Assembly: GCA_946999025.1 (NCBI GenBank) | Contig: CAMQBP010000013.1 | Location: forward strand, 1-19,073 | Source of the DNA: an uncultured Prevotella sp. | GTDB taxonomy: Bacteria; Bacteroidota; Bacteroidia; Bacteroidales; Bacteroidaceae | Direction of reading: 5' to 3' | Length of the DNA: 19,073 bases | Shown: piece by piece, positions 1-8,489 of the stretch | How the letters are laid out: each line of letters starts with the position of its first letter | How positions within the stretch are numbered: position 1 is the stretch's first letter | Translations under genes and position numbers: made by a program | The notes under the pieces: model-generated | The model's database searches: none | What the model saw: the letters and a program-made list of their open reading frames with translations, nothing else | Told to the model about the DNA's origin: nothing

Positions 1-1
1 G

Positions 2-79
2 GGGAAGAAGGGCTTTTACAACCTGTTGCGCTTCGATGATGGCAACAGTTTCCACCTGGCCATTGGCTATCCATTCTAA
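2..79 (+). CDS. C-terminal end of a probable outer-membrane beta-barrel protein (partial)
   Basis: Reading from base 2 gives 25 codons and a TAA at 77-79. The peptide ends in FHLAIGYPF, with alternating hydrophobic and polar residues and a terminal phenylalanine. That pattern is typical of the last strand of outer-membrane barrels recognised by BamA, so a surface-antigen, patatin-type or other barrel protein is plausible. Too little remains to name the family. The stop overlaps the stop of the convergent methyltransferase gene (TAG read on the minus strand from 76-78), so there is no intergenic spacer. Confidence 0.5.
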   Translation, partial: GKKGFYNLLRFDDGNSFHLAIGYPF

Positions 80-2223
80 GAAGACGGTGAACTCGGGGGG
101 AATGTGTCTAGAATATTCTGCATCGTAGTATCCGTAAACGTACGCCAGATGTCGAGTTTTACTTTCTTGAAGTCACTGAATAACTGACCGACACGTTCAA
201 TTTCGAACACCAATCGGAGATCATTCTTGTCTTCATTTTTCTGTCCCTCCTTACGATAGCCCAATCGGGCAATCTTTATGTAGTAAAGATCACGAATGCC
301 TTTACCTGAGAGGTATGGCATGAAGTAATAGAGTTTGTTGAGGGCAACTGTAGTTGGGAATTTCTTGCCTGTATAGTAAATCTTGGCAGAACCATCTAGA
401 TACTGCTCCCAATTGTCCCTCTTAACATTGCAAATAAGGAGATTCTTTGTGGGTTCTATAAGCAGTTTGCGATGAATGCGCTTCGTACCATATTCAACCT
501 CCATATCCTCGTGTACCATAAAGTTCTGTTTGATTGGATCAAGTTCGTATTGTTCGAAGAGATCGAGAAAATCAAGTTGCATGAGTTTCTCTTTTTCCGG
601 TTCCTTATCCTTCACAGACTTTTCAAGTGTCTTGCGAGTCAAACGGCGATTAATGATCTTATGCCAAATGGTACGCGCCAGCTTGACTTCTTCCGCAGAC
701 AATCTCATACCTTGGCGCAAAATGATTTCGTCGGTGTAATCAAGAATATCATCAGCAGTCGCTTTTTTACGCAGCATACGATCAAGAGTGTCAAATATAA
801 TCCCGTTTTCTTCTCTATATGGCAAATAGATCTCTCCGACTTCGCTTGGCATGAGTTCAAGACATCCACCACCGAAGTTGCGCCCGAGAATCTCTGCAAA
901 GGCAAATGAGAGTGAGTTGTAGTAACTTGCTACAAATGCTTTCTTATTCACACCATCCTTTATGAAGACCCTGTGCATGGTGTCCGTTGTGTATGCACCT
1001 GCCTCATTAAGCACAAACTTTGGGTAGAGGTTGTTACGACGAAGGAACAAGGCATCTGAAAGTTTGATGGATGGAATGACCCACCATTGATCTCTTATGC
1101 TGGTTTTATAGCCTTTGTCAATGTCTGCTTCTTCTCCACTTTCAAGATATGCCTTCACGCCTTCGTTGCCATCTTTTTTGGAATCTGGTGAAAACACCAG
1201 AAGATGCGCCTTGGCCTCAGATGCAACATTTGCTTTCCAGTCACGCTTAGTAAAGCAAAGGCTATTTACCTGTATACTTCTTCCGACCATTGGACGAGCA
1301 TAATCCTGCAACTGATACATACTAACCACAGATTGCGGAACGGTAAAGAAGTCGTTAGAACCCGTTGTAATGCCGACCTCTACATTTGCGAATGAAGAAA
1401 TCGTTGTGGCATTCTTTACCTTGTCGAGCAGTTCAAGTTCATTTTTATCAAGGAAGTAATAGGTCCACTTGTCTGTGTCGAAGTTGATATCCTTACTTGG
1501 AAATCTCAACTGATGAGGATCAAGAGCAAGAAGTCCTTGTGTGTCCTTTACTTCTATGTGTTCAATCTTGTGCTCGTTTGTACTGTTCTTCTCACAAAGG
1601 AGCAGAACCACTTCTTGTTGAATCTCTTCGAAAACAAGATTCTCGAAAGAGATGATGTTTATCTTGTTGAATGTCTTAGCGAGAAATTTACGTAGCTGCC
1701 GAGCATATTTCACCATGAGCAGTTCTGACGGAATGACGAAGCCCATTTTACCATTATCACGAAGAAGTTGCGTACACCCTACAACAAACGTTACCCACGC
1801 ATTCGTGAGTTTAGTGCGCTTGAGTTTTGCATTCTTGAAAATTTCGTCAGCAAGTTTCTGTTGTACAGGATCGTAATATTGATAACGAATGAAAGGAGGA
1901 TTGCCAACAACAAGGTCGAAACGCTTATCAGTATGAAGGCAGAATTGGTGAAAATCTTGATTGATCACCTCTGAATCATGTAACCCTAGTTTACGAGCCT
2001 TGTCTGCCTCAGCAGCATCATATTCAACAGCTGTTACTGTATTGAATTGCATATTTTCATTATGCATGCATTCCAAGAACACACCATCGCCACAGCTTGG
2101 CTCCAGTATGTCGGCATCGTATCCACCGTTTATTCCCCAATGCAGTATGAATGATGCAATGGCAGGTGGGGTGTAGTATGCTCCTTTCAATTTTTCTGCG
2201 GATGTATTTTTAATCAATTGCAT
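76..2223 (-). CDS. N6-adenine DNA methyltransferase (Eco57I-type) with an extra C-terminal module; companion methylase
   Basis: This 715-residue protein should transfer a methyl group from SAM to adenine N6 in DNA. The N-terminus has the usual KGAYYTPP lead-in. The SAM-binding motif ILEPSCGDGVFL is at about 39-50, and the catalytic NPPF is at 108-111 after DLVVG. Residues about 275-510 look like a TaqI-type target-recognition region (VEVGITTGSNDFF, then a DTMHRVF segment). A charged linker follows (about 530-548). Residues about 571-715 form a beta-rich domain not usual for this family. The gene overlaps the upstream nuclease-methylase gene by 14 bp, so the two are almost certainly co-translated. 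It has no nuclease motif that I can see, so it probably protects the site its partner cuts, perhaps by modifying the second strand. The methylase call is secure. The target and the role of the C-terminal domain are unknown. Confidence 0.9.
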   Translation of the reverse strand: MQLIKNTSAEKLKGAYYTPPAIASFILHWGINGGYDADILEPSCGDGVFLECMHNENMQFNTVTAVEYDAAEADKARKLGLHDSEVINQDFHQFCLHTDKRFDLVVGNPPFIRYQYYDPVQQKLADEIFKNAKLKRTKLTNAWVTFVVGCTQLLRDNGKMGFVIPSELLMVKYARQLRKFLAKTFNKINIISFENLVFEEIQQEVVLLLCEKNSTNEHKIEHIEVKDTQGLLALDPHQLRFPSKDINFDTDKWTYYFLDKNELELLDKVKNATTISSFANVEVGITTGSNDFFTVPQSVVSMYQLQDYARPMVGRSIQVNSLCFTKRDWKANVASEAKAHLLVFSPDSKKDGNEGVKAYLESGEEADIDKGYKTSIRDQWWVIPSIKLSDALFLRRNNLYPKFVLNEAGAYTTDTMHRVFIKDGVNKKAFVASYYNSLSFAFAEILGRNFGGGCLELMPSEVGEIYLPYREENGIIFDTLDRMLRKKATADDILDYTDEIILRQGMRLSAEEVKLARTIWHKIINRRLTRKTLEKSVKDKEPEKEKLMQLDFLDLFEQYELDPIKQNFMVHEDMEVEYGTKRIHRKLLIEPTKNLLICNVKRDNWEQYLDGSAKIYYTGKKFPTTVALNKLYYFMPYLSGKGIRDLYYIKIARLGYRKEGQKNEDKNDLRLVFEIERVGQLFSDFKKVKLDIWRTFTDTTMQNILDTFPPSSPSS

Positions 2224-5200
2224 AGAGTTCTTTGATGTTGGGTATTAATGTTACTTCCTCATCAGTCATTCCGTAGAGGTTGTTGATTGCTTGTTGCTGC
2301 TCTGCCTTTAGCAATTCAAACTGACGTTTCAGAGACGTTAACTTTCTGGTATTGCTTCCTGCTGCTGCAATTCTGTCACCGAGCGAGATGAGTGATTTCT
2401 GCCGTACAACAATTTCATTATGAGCTGTAACATCATCAGGATTGGCGAAATCAATAGTGCGTATTGGTATTTGTTTTAAAACTTTTGTTCCACGAGCTAT
2501 GAATCCACCTCTGAATATTTCGCCATAAAGTGATGCAAGCCACTCACCTTGTATGGATCCAAGTATCGCTTGGACGTAATAGATGGAGTAACGGCTATCA
2601 GCCGGAATACTGACTAGACAATAACCAGCTGTGCCGCCAGAAGAAACCAATGTGCCTTTTGTGTCAACCGCATATTTGTTCTCCTGTGCAAGTACACCAA
2701 CAATTATCTTTTCTGCAATCTCACATGCTTCAAGACTCTGGTGACGACCGAAACGATGCCATTCATTTGAAGTTGTTGGAGTTGGCTTGATGTCTCTGTC
2801 TGGGCGGTCAAGCTTTGATTTAACTGCGGTAAGGTACTTGTATAAATATGGGTATCTGCGTTGAATAGTGCTAAACTTTATAACATCCAGTTTGCCGTCA
2901 ACTCTTTTCTTGTAAGGAAAAATCACGCGTGCGTTAGGTTTGAATGTTCGATAGGTGTTGAGAGAATCGTCACCCGATACAGTTTTGAAGTAAGGTTTTG
3001 TTACCTGCTTCTCAATCTGATAAAGTTGTTTGTCATACTTGAAATAATAAAACAGCTTATCCTCTCTTTCTGGCTTAAAAATATATTCTTTGTTAGCACT
3101 CGTTTGAATGCCATTAAAAATGTAATCGTCGCCTACAATTTCGCTCAAAGGAGTACTTTGAGTTGAAATTTGGTTGAGGATAGACAGCAACCTATCGGGA
3201 CACAGTACCCAGGTTTCCTTTCCCAGAAGACTTATATTGCGTTCGTTTACAGAGAATGATGTCAAATCGCGAACTCTCCATTGTGCCAAACTTTCAATTT
3301 CTGAATATTTGAATGAATCATTCTCCTTGTTTTGCAGGATTACGATGCATGAATAGGTTGATTTATCAGAGAATACCTGATACGCACCGAACGAAGTAAT
3401 TGCTTTTACAGCCTTGTGGGTAGAAAGAAAATTACGAAGTTCTTTACCTGCGCCAACCTTCATGAATTTACTTGGAACAATGTATCCCATCGCACCATTT
3501 TCTTTCAACAGTTTGAAAGCACGTTCTATAAAGAGGAAATATTTATCGTATTGTTTGTAGGAACTCTTATAGCATTTGGGATAAAGTTTGTGTTCCTTTG
3601 GCGTAAACTTCTTAATGTCCTCTGTCTTCATGTACGGAGGATTGCCGACAATGTAGTCAAACTTATGTTCTCCGAAGTCAAAAGGATTGATTTCTTCTGC
3701 TTGATTGCTTGGTACGTCAGATGCTTCGAGCAAACTGTTTCCGTAGAAGATGTTCTCTTCAAGGGTTGGCAATACAGGATGGAATGCAGCGATTGTTGAT
3801 TCGTCCTCTCCTTCAAGCAGTTTCAACAGAAGTCCAAATTTACAAGCTTCTACTGCATTGAAGTCTTTATCAACACCATAGATGCATTTCGTAAGTACAT
3901 CTCGTTTAACTGCAAATTTGAGCTTGAACGTATTTACATCTGTTTGAATTAGTTTACTTCTGTCATTTACTGTATAGAAGTCAACCAATGCATCACAAAG
4001 AAGCTGGAATGTTTCCAGCAGGAAAGCTCCAGAACCGCATGCAATATCAGCACATCTAAGATTTTGAATTTGACTATCTGTCAAATGCGTAAGATTTTCC
4101 TTTATCGTTTGGCGAAGTATTTCTCGTACAATGAAATTCGGAGTTGTTACGATGTCTCTGTCTTCATTTTCAGGCTTATTAACGATGCTTAAGTGACCGT
4201 CAGCTACAGCAAGCCTTTGTGAAAGGAAAATCTCATAAATCTTACCGAGAATGTCGGATGATAGAACAGCGAACGAATAAGGACTTTGTGGAAAATAGAG
4301 TTCACGGATGATTGACCAGAAAGAAGAACTTACATTACCAATGATTTCATCAGATAGTTTTTCCTCAAAAAGGCCAGAATTGTAGCGATAGTCTGCAGCT
4401 TTGAACTTTGCTATCAGTTCCTGATGGCTATTGTGATCAGCAATCAGCAACAGGCTTTGGTATGTTTCTATATTTCTATCTTCACACACACGAAGGAACA
4501 GAATCTTGTTGATATAACTCTGAACTATATCCCCAAGTTCCTCCATTTCGATTTCTCTGTTATTATGCAGAATCTCAGTTCCAAGCATCAAGCGCCAAGC
4601 GTTAATCTGTTGCAAAAATAGCTCATCAACCGATTTGTGATTAACGTTTACTTCAATCTCACTCCATACCTCATCAAAGTGACCTGTGTACACAGAATTC
4701 TTACCAAGATACTCCAAAAGTACCTCGGCGACATCTTCGTACTCGGTGTACTTGTATTCACGGACAATTGCCTTGACGCGAGTGTCGTTCTGCTCTACTG
4801 GATAAGAGGTATCATAAATATATAGGTGTTCAAAGTTGCTCAATACACTTATTTTCAAACCAGCAGTAAAGCCATAACGACGAATCTGCTTTGCAGGTTC
4901 GTCATCACGTTCAATGCGGATACAAGGCTTTTTCGCTTCAAGGAAGAACTTGCGTTCGCCGAAGAGACGGAAAGTGTAGTCAGGTTTTTTGGTATGAGAA
5001 GCAGCATTTGCTTTCAGAGGTTCCTCCAGCAAGACTTCACGCTCATTGGTATTTTTGCCAGCGGCATTACGAATGTCCCAACCAAGAATTTCAAACAATG
5101 GGTCAAGGAACTCGTTACGCACCTGAGTTTCATTGAAACGTGATGTACGATACACATCTTTACCTTGCTCATATTTCTGGACGAGGGCATGTATTTTGTT

Positions 5201-5227
5201 TTTCAGCTCGTTTTTAATCATATTCAT
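2210..5227 (-). CDS. Type IIG-like restriction enzyme: nuclease, adenine methyltransferase and specificity domain in one chain
   Basis: This 1005-residue protein has an HsdR-N-like PD-(D/E)XK nuclease domain at the N-terminus, with P82-D83 and E97-A-K99. A helical connector spans about 190-350. The SAM motif ADIACGSGAF is at 393-402 and NPPY at 529-532. A TaqI-like recognition region spans about 690-925 and a helical tail follows. Nuclease, methylase and recognition domains in one chain without a helicase define type IIG (formerly type IV/Eco57I-like) enzymes. As I recall, Eco57I itself is close to 1000 residues and is paired with a separate methylase, as here. The gene leads a two-gene minus-strand operon. 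ATG at 5227 is preferred because a promoter -7 element lies 21 bp upstream. An in-frame ATG at 5221 is an alternative. No frameshift or missing motif is visible, so the enzyme is probably active. Its recognition sequence cannot be read from the gene. Confidence 0.9.
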   Translation of the reverse strand: MNMIKNELKNKIHALVQKYEQGKDVYRTSRFNETQVRNEFLDPLFEILGWDIRNAAGKNTNEREVLLEEPLKANAASHTKKPDYTFRLFGERKFFLEAKKPCIRIERDDEPAKQIRRYGFTAGLKISVLSNFEHLYIYDTSYPVEQNDTRVKAIVREYKYTEYEDVAEVLLEYLGKNSVYTGHFDEVWSEIEVNVNHKSVDELFLQQINAWRLMLGTEILHNNREIEMEELGDIVQSYINKILFLRVCEDRNIETYQSLLLIADHNSHQELIAKFKAADYRYNSGLFEEKLSDEIIGNVSSSFWSIIRELYFPQSPYSFAVLSSDILGKIYEIFLSQRLAVADGHLSIVNKPENEDRDIVTTPNFIVREILRQTIKENLTHLTDSQIQNLRCADIACGSGAFLLETFQLLCDALVDFYTVNDRSKLIQTDVNTFKLKFAVKRDVLTKCIYGVDKDFNAVEACKFGLLLKLLEGEDESTIAAFHPVLPTLEENIFYGNSLLEASDVPSNQAEEINPFDFGEHKFDYIVGNPPYMKTEDIKKFTPKEHKLYPKCYKSSYKQYDKYFLFIERAFKLLKENGAMGYIVPSKFMKVGAGKELRNFLSTHKAVKAITSFGAYQVFSDKSTYSCIVILQNKENDSFKYSEIESLAQWRVRDLTSFSVNERNISLLGKETWVLCPDRLLSILNQISTQSTPLSEIVGDDYIFNGIQTSANKEYIFKPEREDKLFYYFKYDKQLYQIEKQVTKPYFKTVSGDDSLNTYRTFKPNARVIFPYKKRVDGKLDVIKFSTIQRRYPYLYKYLTAVKSKLDRPDRDIKPTPTTSNEWHRFGRHQSLEACEIAEKIIVGVLAQENKYAVDTKGTLVSSGGTAGYCLVSIPADSRYSIYYVQAILGSIQGEWLASLYGEIFRGGFIARGTKVLKQIPIRTIDFANPDDVTAHNEIVVRQKSLISLGDRIAAAGSNTRKLTSLKRQFELLKAEQQQAINNLYGMTDEEVTLIPNIKELYAID

Positions 5228-5247
5228 CGTGAGTCAACCTGTAAGTG

Positions 5248-5255
5248 CAAAAATA
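5248..5255 (-). promoter_or_regulatory. Candidate -7 element for the restriction-modification operon
   Basis: On the minus strand this reads TATTTTTG, matching the Bacteroidetes -7 consensus TAnnTTTG. No good TTG lies 19-21 bp upstream, so only half of the promoter is recognisable. Transcription would start near 5243, giving a leader of about 16 nt before the ATG at 5227. Confidence 0.45.
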
Positions 5256-5472
5256 GTCAATCATTTTATAAAACTCTTGTTTTGGTGTTGAAAACTTGAG
5301 TTTTTCCCTTGGCCTGTTATTTTATTTCTTCTTTATGCTCATCATTCTCTTATCGGTAGCGTTTTGATAAGATGTGGTTTCCGATGAACTACTGCTTCTT
5401 TCAAGTTCACCACAGTGCGTAGCTTCACTAATTCCCACAATGCGGGCAATCCAACTAAAAAATGACACACGC

Positions 5473-5503
5473 TTGTGTTTCTCGTCTAAAAGCCGTAAAT
5501 TTG
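5473..5503 (+). promoter_or_regulatory. Promoter for umuDC, with an overlapping dyad
   Basis: TTG at 5473-5475 and TAAATTTG at 5496-5503 are 20 bp apart, a full match to the Bacteroidetes primary-sigma promoter. Transcription should start near 5508, leaving about 45 nt before umuD. The dyad ACAC-GCTT-GTGT (5467-5478) covers the -33 element and could bind a repressor such as an SOS regulator. That role is inference: I know no consensus to compare it with. The rest of the 5228-5553 gap shows no gene. Confidence 0.6.
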
Positions 5504-5553
5504 CTGCAACGACAACAAAATACAACTTGCATTGGAGGAGCAAACAGACTGAT

Positions 5554-5991
5554 ATGTCAAGCATCAAAATACTCAATAGTTCGTTTCTCGAACAACTTGA
5601 ACTCGAGCTGGCACCGGGCATCAAAGCCGGCTTTCCCAGTCCTGCGGGTGATTATCTGCAAGACTCTCTCGATTTCAATCGTGACTTCATCCGTCATCCC
5701 GACGCTACGTTCTATGGGCGGGTGTCGGGCGACTCGATGATAGATGCCGGCATCAACGATGGGGATATCGCCGTGATAGACCGTTCGGTGGAGGCTGGTC
5801 ACAACGATGTAATCGTGGCTTACATCAATGGAGAGTTCACCATCAAGTATCTCGACATGACCCATGTGCATGAGGGATATATCGAATTGCGGCCCGCCAA
5901 CAAGGCATTCCGACCGATTAGGGTCAGCGAATTGGATAAGTTTGAGGTGTGGGGCGTGGTGGTTTGGACCATCAAAAACTGGAAAAAATAA
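5554..5991 (+). CDS. umuD: UmuD, SOS mutagenesis protein (S24 peptidase family)
   Basis: The 145-residue product is the regulatory subunit of DNA polymerase V. On RecA filaments it cleaves its own N-terminus, and the trimmed dimer joins UmuC for translesion synthesis. The catalytic serine is S61 in SGDSM and the general base is K98 in NGEFTIKYL. The self-cleavage site is the A25-G26 bond just before FPSPAGDY, where the family has Cys-Gly or Ala-Gly. Length matches the family. The frame stays open upstream to 5374, but that region contains the promoter. ATG 5554 gives the normal UmuD N-terminus and has GGAGGAG at 5534-5540, 13 nt upstream. umuC follows after 1 bp, so the two are one operon, divergent from the restriction-modification genes. 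Confidence 0.96.
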   Translation: MSSIKILNSSFLEQLELELAPGIKAGFPSPAGDYLQDSLDFNRDFIRHPDATFYGRVSGDSMIDAGINDGDIAVIDRSVEAGHNDVIVAYINGEFTIKYLDMTHVHEGYIELRPANKAFRPIRVSELDKFEVWGVVVWTIKNWKK

Positions 5992-5992
5992 T

Positions 5993-7288
5993 ATGTTTTA
6001 CGCCATCTGCGACTGTGACAACTGCTATGTGAGTTGTGAACGGGTGTTCCGTCCCGATCTCAACGGCAAGCCTGTTGTTGTGCTGAGCAACAACGATGGT
6101 TGCGTGGTGGCACGCAGTAAGGAAGCCAAACAGCTGGGCATCAAGGCCGGATTGCCTTATTATCAGATGAAAGAGCAATTCCCTGGTGAGGAAGTTGCCG
6201 TGTTTTCGAGCAATTACGAGTTGTATGGCGAACTCACAGCGCGCGTCATGACCATCATCAAAGAGGCTGCACCACAGATGTTTCGCTATTCCATTGACGA
6301 ATGTTTCTGCTTGCTACCCGACATGAGTTTTGACGAATTGAAGCAGTGGGGCGAAGACCTGCATCAGCGTATCCTGAAGCATACGGGGCTTCCCGTCAGC
6401 ATCGGAATGGCCAAAACCAAGACGCTGGCGAAGGCGGCCAGCCACTTTGCCAAGAAACATGAGGGCTATCATCATTGTTGTATCATTGATACAGAGGAAA
6501 AACGCCTCAAGGCTCTCCAGCTATTTCCAGTGGGTGAGGTGTGGGGAATAGGACATCGAAACACCCCCAAGCTGTTGGAAATGGGCGACAAAACGGCCTA
6601 CGACTTTGCCAACCATTCCAAGGAGTGGGTTCGGTTGCTGTTCCATGTCACTGGTGTGCGAACCTGGATGGAACTCAATGGAGAAGACTGTATTCCGAAT
6701 GAGGAACCTGCGAAAAAGAAAAGCATCTGTACCAGTCGCAGCTTTACGGGTACGATATCCGATTTTGAGGCCGTTAGAACGCACGTTTCCAACTTCGCTG
6801 TGCGCTGTTCGCAGAAGCTCAGACGGCAACACAGCGTGGCGTCTGTGGTGAGTGTTTTCATCCACACCAATCAGTTTAGAGAAGACCAGCAGCAGTATTG
6901 GAACAGTCGCGAGGTAACACTTTTAACGCCTTCCAACGCCACGCAGCAGATTGTGCAAGCGGCAGCAAAGGCTTTACAGGAAATCTTCGTGCCTGGTTTG
7001 CAGTACAAAAAAGCGGGAGTGGTGGTGATGGGAATCATGCCCGACAGTGCTGTTCAGACCAATTTCATCGATTATAACCGCGATAAGATGGAAAAACAGA
7101 TGCGGCTTGATCAGGTGATCGACCACCTGAACAAGCTCGGTGGCTCCGAATTGGTGGTATTAGGAGCCCAACAATACCGTGAAAAAGACAAGCAAGGCCA
7201 CCACGTTGCTTTCACGGATGCCATTCGACACGACTTCAAAAGCAAGAATCCAACCACGCGTTGGAGCGACATCATCACGCTGAAATAG
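5993..7288 (+). CDS. umuC: UmuC, Y-family translesion DNA polymerase (Pol V catalytic subunit)
   Basis: This 431-residue protein is the catalytic subunit of Pol V. It copies past damaged bases with low fidelity, together with UmuD'. The first metal-binding aspartate is D7 in AICDCDNCY. Y12 sits at the steric-gate position that excludes ribonucleotides. The other catalytic acids are D102-E103 in YSIDE. GKPVVVLSNNDGCVVAR (26-42) is the conserved fingers segment, and AKTKTLAKAASHFAKK marks the thumb helix-hairpin-helix entry. The DUF4113-like C-terminal segment (KMEKQMRLDQVIDHLN) is present, so the gene is full length. ATG 5993 was chosen over the longer upstream frame because it starts 1 bp after the umuD stop and gives the standard N-terminus. 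The convergent permease gene ends 61 bp beyond. No clear terminator lies between them. Confidence 0.96.
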   Translation: MFYAICDCDNCYVSCERVFRPDLNGKPVVVLSNNDGCVVARSKEAKQLGIKAGLPYYQMKEQFPGEEVAVFSSNYELYGELTARVMTIIKEAAPQMFRYSIDECFCLLPDMSFDELKQWGEDLHQRILKHTGLPVSIGMAKTKTLAKAASHFAKKHEGYHHCCIIDTEEKRLKALQLFPVGEVWGIGHRNTPKLLEMGDKTAYDFANHSKEWVRLLFHVTGVRTWMELNGEDCIPNEEPAKKKSICTSRSFTGTISDFEAVRTHVSNFAVRCSQKLRRQHSVASVVSVFIHTNQFREDQQQYWNSREVTLLTPSNATQQIVQAAAKALQEIFVPGLQYKKAGVVVMGIMPDSAVQTNFIDYNRDKMEKQMRLDQVIDHLNKLGGSELVVLGAQQYREKDKQGHHVAFTDAIRHDFKSKNPTTRWSDIITLK

Positions 7289-7349
7289 GCATTCACAAAC
7301 GCTTTTTGGTAGCAAATTGTGACGGAAGTCGCCCTGCGTGTTCCGCCTC

Positions 7350-8468
7350 TTATCCTTCTTCTGCCTGCTCAAGCAGTTGTTCTTGCGTTGTTTCGTCCTG
7401 TTTTTTCTCACGCGTCACATACTTCTGCCAATAAGCAATGAGCAGGGTTGTTAACGGAAGTGCCACAATCAGACCAATGAATCCAAGCAATGTTCCCCAT
7501 ACAGACAGGGATAAAAGCAGGATGGCAGGATTGAGGTTCATGGCTTTTCCCATGATTTTAGGCGTGAGGATGGTATCACTAATCAGCTGAACAATAACGA
7601 ACACGAGCATGGCCAAGCCAAAGATAATCCAGAAATTCTGGCCTGTGTCAGCTGCTTTCAGCATGGACAAGAAGACCATTGGCACCAAAGCTAACGTGTG
7701 GAGGTAGGGCACCAGGTTCATAAATCCCATCATGATGCCAAGCGCAATGGCCATTGGGAAATCGATGATGGAGAGACCTATGCCGAAGAGAATGCCAAGG
7801 ATGAGTGAAACAAGGCCTTGTCCTCGGATGTAATTATTGAGTTCTCTTTCCACATCTTTCATCAACTCTTCCCAGAATGGACGATTCTTCTTCGGGAAAA
7901 TGCGAATCCAGTTGTCGGTCAAAAATTCATAATCTTGCAAGATAAAGAAGGTATATAATAAGGTGATTAACGACGCGATGATGCTAATCACGACACTGGC
8001 CGTTTGTCCAAGCAAGGTAAATACCTTGGGCATCCCCGTTTTAAGAATGTCGCTGAAATCCTTGCTCTTCATGAAGCTTTCTATTTCAGTGCGGTTTTTG
8101 GTAATCCAATTTGAGATGTAAGAGCCTAAGTCGCTACTGTGTGTGCTTTGATTAATCCAATTGTTGAGGATGTCGTTGAGCTTGCCAAACTGTTCTATCA
8201 TCGGCGGAATGATGGCATATACAAGTCCGCTGATCACCACAGCCACAGCCAACATGGATATGATAATGGCAATGGCGCGAATCTTGACATGCATTTTATA
8301 TTGTACAAACTTCACCAGTGGGTAGAGTAGGTAGGCAAAGAGCCAGGCCACAAAGAAGGGTAGCAGCACGCCACTCAGGTAGTTGACAAGATATAATACG
8401 CAGAATATCAATAGCAAGATGGAGGCTACGCGTATGAATTTGTCAAAGGTAATTTCTTGTCTTTTCAT
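7350..8468 (-). CDS. AI-2E family transporter (PerM/YdiK-like membrane permease)
   Basis: This 372-residue inner-membrane protein has two or three hydrophobic helices near the N-terminus (about 14-40, 62-90). A soluble middle region (about 90-150) follows, then a block of further helices. The conserved signature includes LVPYLHTLALVPMVFLS and a late DTILTPKIMGKAMNLNPAILLLSL stretch (quoted in two parts: DTILTPKIMGK, then NPAILLLSLSVWG). The family exports small molecules; members include the quorum-signal exporter TqsA and Na+/H+ antiporters. The substrate here cannot be inferred. The C-terminal tail is charged (KKQDETTQEQLLEQAEEG). The gene begins 21 bp after tdk on the same strand, so it is probably transcribed from the tdk promoter. 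No functional link to thymidine salvage is known. Confidence 0.88.
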   Translation of the reverse strand: MKRQEITFDKFIRVASILLLIFCVLYLVNYLSGVLLPFFVAWLFAYLLYPLVKFVQYKMHVKIRAIAIIISMLAVAVVISGLVYAIIPPMIEQFGKLNDILNNWINQSTHSSDLGSYISNWITKNRTEIESFMKSKDFSDILKTGMPKVFTLLGQTASVVISIIASLITLLYTFFILQDYEFLTDNWIRIFPKKNRPFWEELMKDVERELNNYIRGQGLVSLILGILFGIGLSIIDFPMAIALGIMMGFMNLVPYLHTLALVPMVFLSMLKAADTGQNFWIIFGLAMLVFVIVQLISDTILTPKIMGKAMNLNPAILLLSLSVWGTLLGFIGLIVALPLTTLLIAYWQKYVTREKKQDETTQEQLLEQAEEG

Positions 8469-8489
8469 ATTTTTGTAGATTGGTGTGTC

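Noticed and set aside
76..5227. BREX, DISARM or type I restriction system
   Set aside because: No helicase, ATPase, PglZ, HsdS or other partner genes are present. The domain content fits a type IIG-like pair.
5374..5553. N-terminal extension of umuD by 60 codons
   Set aside because: The region contains the promoter and reads as low-complexity Ser/Leu-rich sequence. UmuD homologues start at the ATG at 5554.
7289..7349. Bidirectional terminator between umuC and the AI-2E gene
   Set aside because: Only a short CTTTTTGG run and weak self-complementarity are present, and no convincing stem precedes a T-tract.
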